This document shows, one piece after another, positions 26,314-36,068 of a stretch of DNA of 42,044 nt. The translations under genes were made by a program, and so were the position numbers. How positions within the stretch are numbered: position 1 is the first letter of the stretch; each line of letters begins with the position of its first letter. The stretch is from NCBI GenBank assembly GCA_017441205.1, contig JAFRYG010000028.1, forward strand, positions 1-42,044. The letters are read 5' to 3'. This stretch comes from Pseudomonadota bacterium. GTDB lineage: Bacteria; Myxococcota_A; Bradymonadia; UBA4248. Under the pieces are notes generated by a model. The model ran no database searches and had not been told where the DNA came from. It saw nothing but the letters and a program-made list of their open reading frames with translations.

Positions 26314-26961
26314 ATGAAATTGGACTTATACAACCTGACCAATGAGAAAATCGGTGAGGTGGAAGTGTCTGATGAGGTTTTCGGCGTAGAAGTACGGCCG
26401 CATCTTTTCCACGAAGTGGTGAAGATGCAGTTGGCGAATCGTCGTCGTGGCACTCATAAAGGCAAGACGAGAGCAGAAGTGAGCGGTGGCGGCAAGAAGC
26501 CTTTCAAGCAGAAGGGAACGGGCCATGCGCGTCAGGGTACGAGCCGTTCGCCCCATATGGTCGGCGGTGGCTGGGCGTTTGCAAAGCGCAATCGCGACTA
26601 CAGCTATTCCCTGAACAAGAAGAAATGCAGAGCCGCACTGTGCAGCGCACTGAGCATGGTGGCGGGTGAAGGCAGAATCAAAGTTGTGGATAATTTTGAA
26701 GTTGCCGAAATCAAGACCAAAGCAGTTGCATCGACGCTGAATGGTCTGGATGTCAAACGCGCGCTGGTAGTGGATTGCAGAAAAGGCGAACAGGAGTTCA
26801 CGACGCTGAACAACGAAAATCTTCGTCTGAGCGTACGCAATCTTGTGAACTACAAATACCTTCGTCCCGAAGGTGTGAATGTTTATGATATTTTACATTA
26901 TGGCGGCGTTGTTGTGACGCGTGAAGGCCTTGAAAAACTTGAAGCGAGGTTGAAAGGATGA
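26314..26961 (+). CDS. rplD: 50S ribosomal protein L4
   Basis: Large-subunit exit-tunnel protein of 215 residues. The extended-loop motif KPFKQKGTGHARQGTSRSPHMVGGG is present in outline (key residues GTGHARQG), and the C-terminal region has the usual YDILHYGGVVVTREGLEKLEARL. Starts 27 bases after rpsJ with a GGAGAATCGAG ribosome binding site. It overlaps rplW by four bases (ATGA). Confidence 0.98.
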   Translation: MKLDLYNLTNEKIGEVEVSDEVFGVEVRPHLFHEVVKMQLANRRRGTHKGKTRAEVSGGGKKPFKQKGTGHARQGTSRSPHMVGGGWAFAKRNRDYSYSLNKKKCRAALCSALSMVAGEGRIKVVDNFEVAEIKTKAVASTLNGLDVKRALVVDCRKGEQEFTTLNNENLRLSVRNLVNYKYLRPEGVNVYDILHYGGVVVTREGLEKLEARLKG

Positions 26962-27278
26962 AGCGTTTAGAAGATGTTATTCGTCGCCCAATCATTTTTA
27001 CTGAGAAGTCGACGCTTTGCCGCAGATATGGCAATCAGTATATTTTTGCAGTTGATCTGAAAGCCAACAAGCAGGAGATCTCTGATGCGGTTTCACAGCT
27101 TTTCAATGTGAAGGTAGATTCCGTCAATACGATGGTAATGCCTGGCAAGAGCATGAGATTCCGCGGACACATGGGTCACACATGCAAATGGAAGAAAGCG
27201 ATTGTTACGCTTGCAGATGGACAGAAAATTGACTTCTTGGACAAGGTTGAAGAAGCCGGGGAAACGGCGGAAGCCTAG
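26958..27278 (+). CDS. rplW: 50S ribosomal protein L23
   Basis: Tunnel-exit protein of 106 residues to which trigger factor and SRP dock in other bacteria. Motifs: DVIRRPIIFTEKST, NQYIFAVDLKANKQEI and VDSVNTMVMPGK. The start overlaps the rplD stop, implying translational coupling. A short Glu/Ala-rich tail extends beyond the family core. Confidence 0.97.
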   Translation: MKRLEDVIRRPIIFTEKSTLCRRYGNQYIFAVDLKANKQEISDAVSQLFNVKVDSVNTMVMPGKSMRFRGHMGHTCKWKKAIVTLADGQKIDFLDKVEEAGETAEA

Positions 27279-27309
27279 GTTCAGCGATTAAGCTTTTGGA
27301 AGGTGTAAT

Positions 27310-28134
27310 ATGGCGCTTAAGAGTTTTAAACCGACATCGGCCGGCCGTCGTTTTATGACGGTTCTGAGCCATGAAGATGTCACCAGCAACTCGCCCGAGC
27401 GTAAGCTCGTTGCGAAGTTGACGAAGAATGGCGGTCGCAACAATCTCGGCCGTATCACGTGCCGTCACCACGGTGGCGGCCACAAACGTCGTTACAGAAT
27501 TATCGATTTTCGTCGCAACAAGGTTGGCGTGCCCGGCCGTGTTGTTTCGATTGAGTATGATCCGAACCGTACATGCCGTATCGCGCTGATTTGCTATGCA
27601 GATGGTGAGAAGCGCTATATTCTTTGTCCGGAAGGTCTGGAAGTTGGTCTTGAAGTGATTTCGAGCTCCCATGCGGATATTAAGGTTGGCAACTGTCTGA
27701 AGTTGAAACACATTCCTCTTGGTACCGAAATTCACAACATCGAGATGCGTCCGGGTCGCGGTGGTCAGCTCGTCCGCAGCGCAGGTGTTGCTGCGCAGCT
27801 CATGGCCCGCGAAGGCAATTATGCCCTGATCCGTATGCCGTCCGGTGAACTTCGCAAAATTCATGTCGAATGTCGTGCTTCGATTGGCCGCATTGGTCTG
27901 AGTGAACATTCCAATGTTTCACTGGGCAAAGCCGGTCGCAAACGTTGGCTCGGTGTTCGTCCGTCCGTCCGCGGCGTTGTCATGAACCCTGTTGACCATC
28001 CCCACGGCGGTGGTGAAGGTCGTACGAGTGGTGGTCGTCATCCCGTGACTCCATGGGGTATTCCGACCAAGGGTAAGAAGACGCGTCATAATAAAGTCAG
28101 CAGCAAATTTATCGTCAAACGACGCAGCAAATAG
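27310..28134 (+). CDS. rplB: 50S ribosomal protein L2
   Basis: Conserved large-subunit protein needed for subunit joining and peptidyl transferase, 274 residues, standard length. Motifs include [29 protein letters not shown] and the C-terminal [16 protein letters not shown], which holds the universally conserved histidine. GGAAGG lies upstream of the ATG. Confidence 0.99.
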   Translation: MALKSFKPTSAGRRFMTVLSHEDVTSNSPERKLVAKLTKNGGRNNLGRITCRHHGGGHKRRYRIIDFRRNKVGVPGRVVSIEYDPNRTCRIALICYADGEKRYILCPEGLEVGLEVISSSHADIKVGNCLKLKHIPLGTEIHNIEMRPGRGGQLVRSAGVAAQLMAREGNYALIRMPSGELRKIHVECRASIGRIGLSEHSNVSLGKAGRKRWLGVRPSVRGVVMNPVDHPHGGGEGRTSGGRHPVTPWGIPTKGKKTRHNKVSSKFIVKRRSK

Positions 28135-28150
28135 TTGAGGAGACTATTCA

Positions 28151-28426
28151 ATGCCACGATCAATTAAAAAAGGTCCTTTCATTGATGAACACCTTGCCAA
28201 GAAAGTCGAGGCGAACGAAGGGACAGCGAAGAAAGTCATCAAGACATGGTCTCGCCGCAGCATGATCCTTCCCGAGATGGTAGGTATGACGTTTGCGGTA
28301 CATAATGGTAAGAGTTTTATTCCTGTTTTCGTAACTGAAAACATGGTTGGTCACAAACTGGGTGAATTTTCGATGACGCGTACCTTCCGTGGTCACGCAG
28401 CCGATCGCAAAGTTGCCAAGAAATAG
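28151..28426 (+). CDS. rpsS: 30S ribosomal protein S19
   Basis: Small-subunit head protein of 91 residues. Starts [19 protein letters not shown], with [23 protein letters not shown] and [21 protein letters not shown] precedes the ATG, 16 bases after rplB. Confidence 0.99.
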   Translation: MPRSIKKGPFIDEHLAKKVEANEGTAKKVIKTWSRRSMILPEMVGMTFAVHNGKSFIPVFVTENMVGHKLGEFSMTRTFRGHAADRKVAKK

Positions 28427-28457
28427 TTCGCGCAAAGACGCAAATGGAGAAGAGTAG

Positions 28458-28847
28458 ATGGGCAAGCCTTCAAAGAAGAGTGAACATCACAGCGTGAATC
28501 GCGTGAGTGCGATGAGCGTGCGTCTGGCGCCGCGTAAGGCACGGATTATCGTTGACATGATCCGCGGTCTTGAGGTGATTGATGCACTGAGCATACTTCG
28601 TTATACGAACAAGCGTGGTGCTGTGATTATCGAAAAGTTAATTGAGTCTGCTTTGAGCAATATCGAATCGAAAGGCGGCCAGGATGTTGATGATCTGGTC
28701 GTTGGACGTGCCTGGGTGAATGAGGGACCGACGCTTCGTCGTTATATGCCGAGAGCTCAGGGTCGTGCCACGCGCATTCGCAAGCGGACATGCCATATTC
28801 ACATTGAACTGGATAATAGCAGCGCATCAGCAGCTGCACATGATTAG
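28458..28847 (+). CDS. rplV: 50S ribosomal protein L22
   Basis: Exit-tunnel protein of 129 residues with SVRLAPRKARIIVDMIRG and the hairpin-loop region RRYMPRAQGRATRIRKRTCHIHIEL. The N-terminal extension (GKPSKKSEHHSVNRV) and acidic-free Ser/Ala tail are slightly longer than E. coli L22. AGAAGAG serves as ribosome binding site. Confidence 0.98.
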   Translation: MGKPSKKSEHHSVNRVSAMSVRLAPRKARIIVDMIRGLEVIDALSILRYTNKRGAVIIEKLIESALSNIESKGGQDVDDLVVGRAWVNEGPTLRRYMPRAQGRATRIRKRTCHIHIELDNSSASAAAHD

Positions 28848-28859
28848 TGGGAGGTTTCC

Positions 28860-29507
28860 TTGGGTCAGAAAAGTAATCCGACAGGTCTCCGCATTGGCGT
28901 GATCAGAACCTGGTCGTCGAAATGGTATGAGGAAGGCAGTTATGCGAAGTGGCTCAAAGAGGACCTTCGCATCAAGAAGTTCATCAAAGACGAGTATGGT
29001 CACACGGGGATCAATCGAATCGAGATTGAACGCGCTGCGAACAAGGTGAAAGTCAGTGTTTATACCGCCAAACCCGGTATTATCATTGGCAAGAAAGGTA
29101 AAGACGTCGAAGTGCTCAAAGACAGACTTCGCAAGATGAGCAACAGTGAAGTATTCCTGAACATCCAGGAACTTCGCAAGGCTGAGATGGATGCTCAGCT
29201 CGTTGCCGAGGGCGTTGCACGCAATCTTGAACATCGTGTGAGCTTCCGTCGTGCGATGAAGAAGAGCGTTCAGACAGCGCTTAAGCTTGGAGCAAAAGGT
29301 ATTCGTGTGAATTGTGCCGGTCGTCTCGGCGGCGCAGAAATGAGCCGTACCGAATGGTATCGTGAAGGTCGCGTACCTCTTCACACACTTCGTGCAGATA
29401 TCGATTATGGTTTTGCAGAAGCTAAGACTGCATATGGCATTATCGGTATCAAGGTTTGGATTTTCAAAGGCGAAATTCTCGGTGACCCGCTCCGAGTGAA
29501 CGCTTAA
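28860..29507 (+). CDS. rpsC: 30S ribosomal protein S3
   Basis: mRNA-entry protein of 215 residues. Starts with a rare TTG preceded by GGGAGG; the protein begins [22 protein letters not shown], confirming the start. The KH motif [12 protein letters not shown] and the C-terminal [16 protein letters not shown] are present. It is the last gene of the first part of the S10 operon: a terminator follows within 8 bases, and rplP has its own promoter. Confidence 0.98.
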   Translation: MGQKSNPTGLRIGVIRTWSSKWYEEGSYAKWLKEDLRIKKFIKDEYGHTGINRIEIERAANKVKVSVYTAKPGIIIGKKGKDVEVLKDRLRKMSNSEVFLNIQELRKAEMDAQLVAEGVARNLEHRVSFRRAMKKSVQTALKLGAKGIRVNCAGRLGGAEMSRTEWYREGRVPLHTLRADIDYGFAEAKTAYGIIGIKVWIFKGEILGDPLRVNA

Positions 29508-29514
29508 TGCCGAA

Positions 29515-29548
29515 CAGGTAATGTAAAAAAATGCATTACCTGCTTTTT
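29515..29548 (+). terminator. Terminator between rpsC and rplP
   Basis: CAGGTAATG (29515-29523) pairs perfectly with CATTACCTG (29534-29542) around an A-rich loop, followed by C and five T. It lies directly after the rpsC stop, inside what is normally one continuous S10 operon. Confidence 0.85.
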
Positions 29549-29551
29549 ATG

Positions 29552-29582
29552 CTTTGACAAGTTGTCAAAGTAGGCGTATGTG
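29552..29582 (+). promoter_or_regulatory. Promoter with overlapping palindrome upstream of rplP
   Basis: TTGACA (29554-29559) and TATGTG (29577-29582) are 17 bases apart. The -35 hexamer lies within a perfect palindrome, CTTTGACAA-G-TTGTCAAAG (29552-29570), 9 bp each side. A palindrome covering a -35 element is typical of a repressor operator, though none can be named. Confidence 0.6.
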
Positions 29583-29590
29583 TGTGCGCC

Positions 29591-29675
29591 TTGTCGGGGG
29601 ACTAAAAATACCCCGGCAAACGCGGGTGTAATTGAATGCTAAAAGCAATAATAGGCGAGTGATTTGATCATTCGC
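29591..29675 (+). promoter_or_regulatory. Candidate structured leader of rplP operon
   Basis: Two hairpins follow the predicted start of transcription. The first pairs TTGTCGGGG (29591-29599) with CCCCGGCAA (29611-29619), with one G-T pair. The second pairs GCGAGTGAT (29655-29663) with ATCATTCGC (29667-29675), loop TTG, with one G-T pair, and ends directly before the AGGAG ribosome binding site of rplP. Such a layout could let a ribosomal protein control translation of rplP-rpmC-rpsQ and onward. This is inference from base pairing only. Confidence 0.45.
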
Positions 29676-29686
29676 AGGAGCACGCG

Positions 29687-30100
29687 ATGTTAAGTCCGAA
29701 GAAAGTTAAATGGAGAAAAGTTCAGAAGGGTACGATGCGCGGTAAAGCGTATCGTGGCTCTGATGTGAGCTTTGGTGAGTATGGTTTAATGGCGACCGAG
29801 CCGGCCAGAATTACCGCGCGTCAGATTGAGGCCGCTCGTGTTGCGATGACTCGTTATGCCAAGCGTGGTGGTAATATTTGGATTCGCATTTTCCCGGATC
29901 ATCCGGTGACTCAGCATCCTGCTGAAGCACGTATGGGTAAGGGTAAAGGTAATCCGGAATACTGGGTTGCAATCGTGCAGCCGGGTCGTGTTCTTTATGA
30001 GATGGATGGAGTTCCCGAGGATGTCGCACGGGAAGCATTCCGTCTTGCATCGAATAAGTTGCCTTTGAAGACGAAATTCGTTTGTCGGGAGCAAATCTAA
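29687..30100 (+). CDS. rplP: 50S ribosomal protein L16
   Basis: Large-subunit protein near the A-site tRNA, 137 residues, standard length. Motifs: [49 protein letters not shown] and the loop [14 protein letters not shown]. The family arginine modified in some bacteria lies in that loop. AGGAG precedes the ATG, immediately after a leader hairpin. Its TAA stop shares one base with the rpmC start. Confidence 0.99.
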   Translation: MLSPKKVKWRKVQKGTMRGKAYRGSDVSFGEYGLMATEPARITARQIEAARVAMTRYAKRGGNIWIRIFPDHPVTQHPAEARMGKGKGNPEYWVAIVQPGRVLYEMDGVPEDVAREAFRLASNKLPLKTKFVCREQI

Positions 30101-30294
30101 TGAAAGCAGCAGAATTGAGCGAAAAGAGCAAAACCGAGTTGCAGGAGCTGCTCGATGCAAGCCGGAAGGAATATTTCCGTCTTAAGATGCGTCAGGCGAC
30201 CGGTCAGCTCGATAAAGTCTCTGATATGGTAAAACTGCGCAAGGATATTGCGCGATTGAATACCGTGATTCGTGAACGCGAGTTGAGGGGATAG
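30100..30294 (+). CDS. rpmC: 50S ribosomal protein L29
   Basis: Small two-helix protein of 64 residues at the tunnel exit. The start is the ATG at 30100 that overlaps the rplP stop by one base (TAATG), implying translational coupling; an in-frame upstream codon at 30082 lies inside rplP. Family core: ELQELLDASRKEYFRLKMRQATGQLD and ARLNTVIRERE in outline. Confidence 0.95.
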   Translation: MKAAELSEKSKTELQELLDASRKEYFRLKMRQATGQLDKVSDMVKLRKDIARLNTVIRERELRG

Positions 30295-30296
30295 AG

Positions 30297-30566
30297 ATGG
30301 AAAGTGTAAAGCGAGGCAACCGCAAAACGCGCGTTGGTACCGTTGTAAGTAACAAAATGGAAAAGACGATCGTCGTCGTCGTTGAGCGACGCGTTCTTCA
30401 TCCGGTTTATAAGAAGTATGTGAAAAGTCGTTCGCGGTATATGGCACAGGATAGTGAAAACAGTGCCCGCATCGGTGATCATGTCATGATCGAAGAAACG
30501 CGACCGATCTCTAAGAATAAGTGCTGGCGGCTGAAAGAGATTATTCGCCGTGCGCCTGTTCTCTAA
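30297..30566 (+). CDS. rpsQ: 30S ribosomal protein S17
   Basis: OB-fold 16S rRNA-binding protein of 89 residues. Motifs: RKTRVGTVVSNKMEKTIVV and HPVYKKYVKSRSRYMAQD. The GAGGGG ribosome binding site lies in the 3' end of rpmC, two bases before the ATG region. Cotranscribed with rpmC and rplN. Confidence 0.98.
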   Translation: MESVKRGNRKTRVGTVVSNKMEKTIVVVVERRVLHPVYKKYVKSRSRYMAQDSENSARIGDHVMIEETRPISKNKCWRLKEIIRRAPVL

Positions 30567-30595
30567 CAGAGTATTCTGATTAAGGGGAAATAGCC

Positions 30596-30964
30596 GTGAT
30601 TCAGATGCAGACAGTTCTCTCGGTTGCAGACAACTCGGGAGCGAAAAAAGTTCAGTGTATAAAGGTTATTGGCGGTTCCAAGCGCAAATATGCCGGTATC
30701 GGTGATGTGATTGTTGTTTCCGTCAAAGAAGCTCTTCCAAATTCCAAAGTCAAGAAGGGTGATGTTCACCATGCAGTCGTCGTTCGTACGGCTAAGGAAA
30801 TTGCACGTAAGGATGGCAGCTTTATTCGTTTCGATGGTAATGCTGCAGTTCTTATTGATGCACAGAAAAATCCTATTGGAACGCGTATTTTTGGGCCGGT
30901 TGCCCGTGAATTGCGTGCCAAGAGCTATGTGAAGATCATTTCGCTTGCTCCAGAAGTTCTTTAA
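30596..30964 (+). CDS. rplN: 50S ribosomal protein L14
   Basis: Large-subunit protein forming an intersubunit bridge, 122 residues, exactly the usual size. Starts with GTG, preceded by AAGGGGAAA; protein begins [21 protein letters not shown]-terminal [20 protein letters not shown] is typical. Confidence 0.99.
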   Translation: MIQMQTVLSVADNSGAKKVQCIKVIGGSKRKYAGIGDVIVVSVKEALPNSKVKKGDVHHAVVVRTAKEIARKDGSFIRFDGNAAVLIDAQKNPIGTRIFGPVARELRAKSYVKIISLAPEVL

Positions 30965-30977
30965 TACGAGGTATGAT

Positions 30978-31349
30978 ATGAAGATCAAACGTGGTGATGT
31001 TGTCATCATTCTTTCGGGTAAAGAGCGGGGCATGCAGGGTCGCGTTTTGCGGGTAGATACGAAGAGTGATCGTGTTTTTGTCGAAGGCCGTAACATTGTT
31101 AAGGTCCATCGTCGTGCGATCGCCGGCCAGGAAGCTGGTATCATCAGCAAAGAAGCAAGCGTGCATGTAAGCAACGTTGCGCTTTATAGTGAAAAAGTGA
31201 AGCGTGGTGTTCGAGTCTGCTCCCGTTATGTCGGCAAAGACGACATGCTTTATGAGTCAAAACGTGAAGCATTGAACAGTTTCAGTGATCCGGCTGCGCA
31301 CGTGGCGAAAGTTCGCTATTGCGTTAAAACCGGCGAGATTTTTAAATAG
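30978..31349 (+). CDS. rplX: 50S ribosomal protein L24
   Basis: Assembly-initiating KOW-domain protein of 123 residues. Start chosen at MKIKRGDVVIILSGKERGMQG, after CGAGG; the frame upstream to 30945 overlaps rplN and is not used. The C-terminal half is about 20 residues longer than E. coli L24 and contains two cysteines not paired as a zinc finger. Confidence 0.97.
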   Translation: MKIKRGDVVIILSGKERGMQGRVLRVDTKSDRVFVEGRNIVKVHRRAIAGQEAGIISKEASVHVSNVALYSEKVKRGVRVCSRYVGKDDMLYESKREALNSFSDPAAHVAKVRYCVKTGEIFK

Positions 31350-31376
31350 TCTGTATTGATTAGGCAGGAGGAGTCT

Positions 31377-31916
31377 GTGACTCGGCTATATGATCGTTAT
31401 ACAAACGAGGCAATCCCGGCTCTGAAGAAGGAATTCGGCTATACGAATCCCATGGAGATTCCCCGTTTAGAGAAAGTCGTTCTCAATGTTGGACTTGGTG
31501 ATGCAGTCAGTAATTCCAAGCTCATTGAGGTCGTTTGTAATGAAATTGCATCCATCACTGGTCAGAAGGCTGTTGTGACGAAAGCCAAGAAGTCGATTGC
31601 TTCTTTCAAACTTCGTCAGGGTATGCCTATCGGCGTTATGGTTACGCTGCGCCGTGATCGTATGTATGAGTTTTTAGATCGCTTGATGAATGTTGCTCTG
31701 CCCCGCGTGCGCGACTTTAGAGGCGTAAGTCCGAAAGCCTTCGACGGCAAAGGAAACTATGCACTTGGGATTAAGGAACACATCATTTTCCCCGAAATCG
31801 CGATTGATAAAATCGAAAAGGTTTACGGGTTGAATATTTGTGTTGTGACGAGCGCCAAAACTGACGATGAAGCTCGCGCATTATTGAAGTATCTGGGAAT
31901 GCCTTTTAAGAAGTAG
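31377..31916 (+). CDS. rplE: 50S ribosomal protein L5
   Basis: 5S rRNA-binding protein of 179 residues, the usual length. GTG start at 31377 is preceded by the strong GGAGGAG; an in-frame TTG at 31356 would place that site inside the gene. Motifs: [35 protein letters not shown] and the C-terminal [15 protein letters not shown]. Confidence 0.98.
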   Translation: MTRLYDRYTNEAIPALKKEFGYTNPMEIPRLEKVVLNVGLGDAVSNSKLIEVVCNEIASITGQKAVVTKAKKSIASFKLRQGMPIGVMVTLRRDRMYEFLDRLMNVALPRVRDFRGVSPKAFDGKGNYALGIKEHIIFPEIAIDKIEKVYGLNICVVTSAKTDDEARALLKYLGMPFKK

Positions 31917-31926
31917 GAGGTACGCG

Positions 31927-32112
31927 GTGGCTCGTAAAGCTATGATTGAAAAGCAGCAGAGCAAGCAGAAATTTTCTGTTCGCAACTATACGCGTTGCTC
32001 TGTTTGTGGTCGTTCACATGCATATTTAAGAAAGTTTGGTCTTTGCCGTATTTGTTTCCGTATGCTCGCTCTGAAAGGTGAGCTCCCCGGCGTTACGAAA
32101 GCCAGCTGGTAA
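31927..32112 (+). CDS. rpsN: 30S ribosomal protein S14, zinc type
   Basis: Small-subunit protein of 61 residues with four zinc-binding cysteines (CSVCG and CRICF), the short type Z form. Starts with GTG after AGGAGG. Ends [13 protein letters not shown], typical of this form. It is the zinc-dependent version, with no zinc-free paralogue in this window. Confidence 0.98.
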   Translation: MARKAMIEKQQSKQKFSVRNYTRCSVCGRSHAYLRKFGLCRICFRMLALKGELPGVTKASW

Positions 32113-32132
32113 GCTATAGGAGAGAACACATT

Positions 32133-32522
32133 ATGATGACAGATCCTATCGCGGATTTGCTGACGCGAATTCGTAATGCACAATTGGCAAGACACGACAC
32201 AGTGACAGTGAAAACGTCCCGTTTTCGCAGTGAAATCCTTCGCATCCTGAAGGATGAAGGTTACATTGCCGACTATACAGTTTCCAAAGATCCCATCGCG
32301 ATGGCAGAGATTTCGTTGAAGTATTTCGACAATGCTCCCGTCATTCGCAATATTACGCGCGAATCGAAACCCGGTCGCCGTGTTTATGTCAAACACCAGG
32401 CAATTCCCGAGGTTCTCGGCGGTCTTGGTCTCTGCATCGTCAGCACCTCCCATGGTGTTATGAGCGGCAAAGAAGCTCGCGAAAAACGCCTTGGCGGTGA
32501 ATTGATTTGCACAGTTTACTAG
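32133..32522 (+). CDS. rpsH: 30S ribosomal protein S8
   Basis: 16S rRNA-binding protein and spc operon repressor in E. coli, 129 residues. Begins MMTDPIADLLTRIRNA; the second ATG at 32136 is an alternative, but AGGAGAG spacing favours the first. C-terminal STSHGVMSGKEAREKRLGGELICTVY is typical. Stop is followed after ten bases by rplF. Confidence 0.98.
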   Translation: MMTDPIADLLTRIRNAQLARHDTVTVKTSRFRSEILRILKDEGYIADYTVSKDPIAMAEISLKYFDNAPVIRNITRESKPGRRVYVKHQAIPEVLGGLGLCIVSTSHGVMSGKEAREKRLGGELICTVY

Positions 32523-32532
32523 GAGCTTGAAC

Positions 32533-33093
32533 ATGGAAACAGAATTCAAACAGTCTCGTATTGGCAAGGCTCCTGTTGCGCTTCCCAAGGGCGTTGAAGT
32601 TAAAGTCAGCGGCCACAAAGTCGAAGTCAAAGGTCCGAAAGGATCGATCAGCCGCACGTTCGGTGATTGTGTGGATGTGACAGTCGAAGACGGAAGTGCT
32701 CACGTCGTTCTGAAACAGCTCGATGTCGATGGCCGCGCGAAGAGCGGTCTTTATCGTTCGCTGCTTCATAATATGGTTTTGGGTGTTTCCCAGGGTTATG
32801 AGAAGAAACTCGAAATTATCGGTACTGGTTATCGTGCTGATATGCGCAATTCGCGCGAGATTCTTTTCGCTCTCGGTTACAGCCATCCGATCGTTTATGA
32901 GCTCCCTGATGGTGTTACCGCCGAAGTGTCGAAGGACAACAAGATTACGCTTCGTTCAGCCGACAAGGAATTGATTGGCCAGACAGCAGCCGAAATCCGC
33001 TCCTTCCGCAGACCTGAGCCTTACAAAGGCAAAGGCGTTAAATATGCTGATGAAGTCATTCAGCGTAAAGCCGGCAAGACATCCAGCAAGTAA
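32533..33093 (+). CDS. rplF: 50S ribosomal protein L6
   Basis: Large-subunit protein near the factor-binding site, 186 residues. The ATG at 32533 follows AGGAG by seven bases; an in-frame TTG two codons earlier has worse spacing. The N-terminus has seven extra residues before SRIGKAPVALPKGVEV. The C-terminal RRPEPYKGKGVKYADEVIQRKAGK is conserved. Confidence 0.98.
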   Translation: METEFKQSRIGKAPVALPKGVEVKVSGHKVEVKGPKGSISRTFGDCVDVTVEDGSAHVVLKQLDVDGRAKSGLYRSLLHNMVLGVSQGYEKKLEIIGTGYRADMRNSREILFALGYSHPIVYELPDGVTAEVSKDNKITLRSADKELIGQTAAEIRSFRRPEPYKGKGVKYADEVIQRKAGKTSSK

Positions 33094-33116
33094 TCGATAA
33101 CGAAGGGAGAAATACA

Positions 33117-33488
33117 ATGAGTTGCATTTGTAAAGAAAAGAAAGAACATCGCCTTCGTCGTCAGAAATCCGTGCGCGTTCGCGTTCGTGGAACTGCTGAA
33201 CGTCCGCGTCTGTGCGTATTCCGCAGCACCAACCATATGTATTGTCAGCTGATTGACGATACGACTGGTAATACGGTTTTGGCACTTTCGACGCTGAATG
33301 CTGGTGTCAAGGAATTAGTTGCAGGCAAAAAACCGGTAGAGCAGGCCAATATTCTTGGCAAAGAGTTAGCAAAGCTTTGTGCAGAAAAATCCATTGATAA
33401 AGTTGCCTTTGACCGCAACGGATTTATTTATCATGGACGCATTGAGGCCGTTGCTGCGGGTGCTCGGGAAGGTGGATTGAATTTCTAA
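33117..33488 (+). CDS. rplR: 50S ribosomal protein L18
   Basis: 5S rRNA-binding protein of 123 residues. Core motifs: [29 protein letters not shown] and [27 protein letters not shown]. Has an unusual cysteine-containing start (SCICKEKK) in place of the more common basic residues. GAAGGGAG precedes the ATG. Confidence 0.97.
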   Translation: MSCICKEKKEHRLRRQKSVRVRVRGTAERPRLCVFRSTNHMYCQLIDDTTGNTVLALSTLNAGVKELVAGKKPVEQANILGKELAKLCAEKSIDKVAFDRNGFIYHGRIEAVAAGAREGGLNF

Positions 33489-33546
33489 TCAGTATATGGC
33501 GCCATTCATCAGGAATGGCAGCCTTGGTGATTTAAGGAGAAAGAGA

Positions 33547-34038
33547 GTGACAGCTGCTCGAGTTATACCTGAAAGCGAGTTGATCGAAAAGGTCGTATAT
33601 ATTAATCGTGTTGCGAAGGTCGTGAAAGGTGGCCGTCGTTTCAGCTTTGGTGCCATTGTTGTCGTCGGCGACGGCAAGGGCAATGTCGGTTGTGCGCACG
33701 GTAAAGCCAATGAAGTTCCCGAAGCAATCAGCAAGGGTACGGAACGTGCAAAACGCATGATGTCCAAATACACTGTCGTGGATGGTACGCTTCCCCACGA
33801 AGTGATTGGTCGTTATGGCGCATCGAAAGTTTATCTCCGCCCCGCCGGCAAGGGCACTGGCGTTATCGCCGGTGGTGCCGTTCGTGCGGTTCTCGAAGCC
33901 TGCGGCGTCGAGAACGTTCTTTCGAAAGCCATTGGCTCGACGAATCCTCACAATCTCGTTCGTGCTACATTGGATGGACTTAGCAAGCTCGCAAGCCGTG
34001 AACGTTATCTTGCCAAGCTTGGAAAAACTTCGGATTAG
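33547..34038 (+). CDS. rpsE: 30S ribosomal protein S5
   Basis: Fidelity protein of 163 residues. GTG start at 33547 after AAGGAG; a frame from 33496 would add 17 residues but its ATG lacks a site and overlaps the leader. Motifs: [29 protein letters not shown] and [20 protein letters not shown]. Length matches family (about 165). Confidence 0.98.
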   Translation: MTAARVIPESELIEKVVYINRVAKVVKGGRRFSFGAIVVVGDGKGNVGCAHGKANEVPEAISKGTERAKRMMSKYTVVDGTLPHEVIGRYGASKVYLRPAGKGTGVIAGGAVRAVLEACGVENVLSKAIGSTNPHNLVRATLDGLSKLASRERYLAKLGKTSD

Positions 34039-34055
34039 TTTCCCTGGAGCAAATC

Positions 34056-34241
34056 ATGAGCAAGATTAAAATTACACGTACACGCAGTGGCATTTGCCGT
34101 GTGGATGCACAGATTGAGACATTGAAACATCTTGGACTTCGCAAGATCAGTCAGTCCGTTGTCCTCGAGGATACGCCTGTTGTCCGCGGCATGATTAAAC
34201 GTGTTGAACACATGGTCAAGGTTGTACCAGTCAACGACTAG
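34056..34241 (+). CDS. rpmD: 50S ribosomal protein L30
   Basis: Small large-subunit protein of 61 residues: [29 protein letters not shown] and [22 protein letters not shown]. Upstream CCTGGAG acts as ribosome binding site. Between rpsE and rplO, the usual place. Confidence 0.97.
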   Translation: MSKIKITRTRSGICRVDAQIETLKHLGLRKISQSVVLEDTPVVRGMIKRVEHMVKVVPVND

Positions 34242-34267
34242 TACATAACAGACATTGAGGTTTTATA

Positions 34268-34717
34268 ATGATCGATTTAAGTAATCTCTCCCCTGCTCCC
34301 GGCAGCACCCATTCGCGCAAGCGCGTTGGCCGCGGTACGAGCAGTGGTAATGGTAAAACGGCTGGTCGCGGTCAGAAAGGACAGAAATCCCGTGCTGGCG
34401 GTGCTCCCCGTGTAGGTTTTGAAGGTGGTCAGATGCCTCTGAGCCGTCGTTTGCCGAAACGCGGTTTCAAGAACATTTTCGCCAAGAATATTGCCATCGT
34501 TAACGTCGAAGATTTGAACCGTTTTGATGGTTCGACCCCCGTCGATATCGTTTCTCTCCGTTCTGCCGGTCTCGTTCGCGGTCAGGTGGATGGCGTGAAA
34601 ATTCTCGGCTGCGGCGATGTCAATGTCAAACTGGAAGTGATTGTAGATGCCGTGAGTGCCTCTGCACGCGAGAAAATTGAAAAAGCAGGCGGCAGTATAG
34701 AGGTTTGCGGTGGCTAG
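34268..34717 (+). CDS. rplO: 50S ribosomal protein L15
   Basis: Large-subunit assembly protein of 149 residues. N-terminal glycine-rich stretch [25 protein letters not shown] and [19 protein letters not shown] are typical. GAGG upstream. Its end overlaps the secY start by eight bases, implying coupled translation. Confidence 0.98.
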   Translation: MIDLSNLSPAPGSTHSRKRVGRGTSSGNGKTAGRGQKGQKSRAGGAPRVGFEGGQMPLSRRLPKRGFKNIFAKNIAIVNVEDLNRFDGSTPVDIVSLRSAGLVRGQVDGVKILGCGDVNVKLEVIVDAVSASAREKIEKAGGSIEVCGG

Positions 34718-36050
34718 CGGATTTTCCAACATGTTTAAAATCCCCGAGCTGCGTAAGCGTATTATTTTTACGCTTGCGCTGCTTGCGGTTTATCGCATTG
34801 GCTGTTTTATCACCACGCCAGGGGTTGATCGTATCAAGATGAACTCTCTGTTTGGCGGCGACAGTCAGGGTATGATGAGCATCTTCAACTTCTTTTCTGG
34901 CGGTGCTCTCGAACAGATGTCGATTTTTGCGCTCGGTATTATGCCGTACATCAGCGCATCCATTATCTTTCAGCTTCTGGGCGTTGTCGTTCCTGCAGTG
35001 GAACGAAAACAGAAAGAAGGTGAGGCCGGACGTCGTGCGATCAATCAGTGGACGCGTTACCTGACGCTGGGCATTTCGATTGTCCAGGGCTTCTTTATGG
35101 CAACTTATCTCCAGAATATGTCAAGTTCGGGAGAGGTTGCCGGCCTGGTTACGATGGGTAGCGCTTGGGGATTTAAGCTGTTAACCGTACTTTCGCTGAC
35201 TACAGGTGCAGTATTTATCATGTGGTTGGGCGAGCAGATTAATGATCGTGGAATAGGCAACGGTATTTCGCTTGTCATTTTCTCCGGTATCGTCGCTCGT
35301 CTGCCGAATGCGCTTTACACGCTGTATGAACAGGCTCTTGGGGATACCTCTGGTACGGTCGGTTTGTCGATGTATCAGGTGATTCTGCTGACTGTCATCG
35401 TCGCTTTTACCATTGCGTTTATTTGCTTTTTCGAAAAGGCACAGCGCCGTATTCCGATTCAGCATGCAAAACGTATGGTCGGTCGCGATGCGTTCTCGGA
35501 TCAGGCTTCCTATCTGCCGCTTAAGCTCAATACGGCAGGCGTTATTCCGCCAATTTTTGCCAGTTCAATATTGATGTTCCCTGCGACCATCGCAGGAATG
35601 TTTCCAAATGTTGAGTTTCTGCAGTCAATGCGAGTTGCATTGATGCCTGGTGATTGGCGCCATATTCTGTTTTATGTATCTCTCATCGTGTTCTTCTGCT
35701 TCTTCTATACGGCGGTTGTTTTCAACCCCGTGGATGTGGCAGACAATCTGAAAAAGAGTCAGGCGAGTATTCCGGGCATTCGTCCTGGCAAAATGACGGC
35801 TGAATATATTGATCGCGCACTGAGCCGCGTGACGGTTGTCGGCGCAATCTATATCTCACTCGTATGCATTTTGCCCGAGATCCTTGTTTCCAGTTTCCAG
35901 GTTCAGTTTTATTTCGGCGGCACGGCTCTTCTGATCGTCGTCGGTGTAGCACTGGATACGGTAAGACAGATTGAGGATCATTTGACGAATCGACATTATG
36001 AAGGTTTCAATACACCTTCGAACCGTCCTCGGTTGAGAAAGTCAGCTTAA
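34710..36050 (+). CDS. secY: Preprotein translocase subunit SecY
   Basis: Channel subunit of the Sec translocon, 446 residues, ten membrane helices. GTG start overlaps rplO and is preceded by AGAGG; an internal ATG at 34731 is a less likely alternative. Motifs include GVDRIKMN, the [15 protein letters not shown] helix, [14 protein letters not shown] and [23 protein letters not shown]. Genes exported through it in this window include all the lipoproteins. Confidence 0.99.
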   Translation: MASGFSNMFKIPELRKRIIFTLALLAVYRIGCFITTPGVDRIKMNSLFGGDSQGMMSIFNFFSGGALEQMSIFALGIMPYISASIIFQLLGVVVPAVERKQKEGEAGRRAINQWTRYLTLGISIVQGFFMATYLQNMSSSGEVAGLVTMGSAWGFKLLTVLSLTTGAVFIMWLGEQINDRGIGNGISLVIFSGIVARLPNALYTLYEQALGDTSGTVGLSMYQVILLTVIVAFTIAFICFFEKAQRRIPIQHAKRMVGRDAFSDQASYLPLKLNTAGVIPPIFASSILMFPATIAGMFPNVEFLQSMRVALMPGDWRHILFYVSLIVFFCFFYTAVVFNPVDVADNLKKSQASIPGIRPGKMTAEYIDRALSRVTVVGAIYISLVCILPEILVSSFQVQFYFGGTALLIVVGVALDTVRQIEDHLTNRHYEGFNTPSNRPRLRKSA

Positions 36051-36068
36051 TTTGGATTTGGGATTTTC

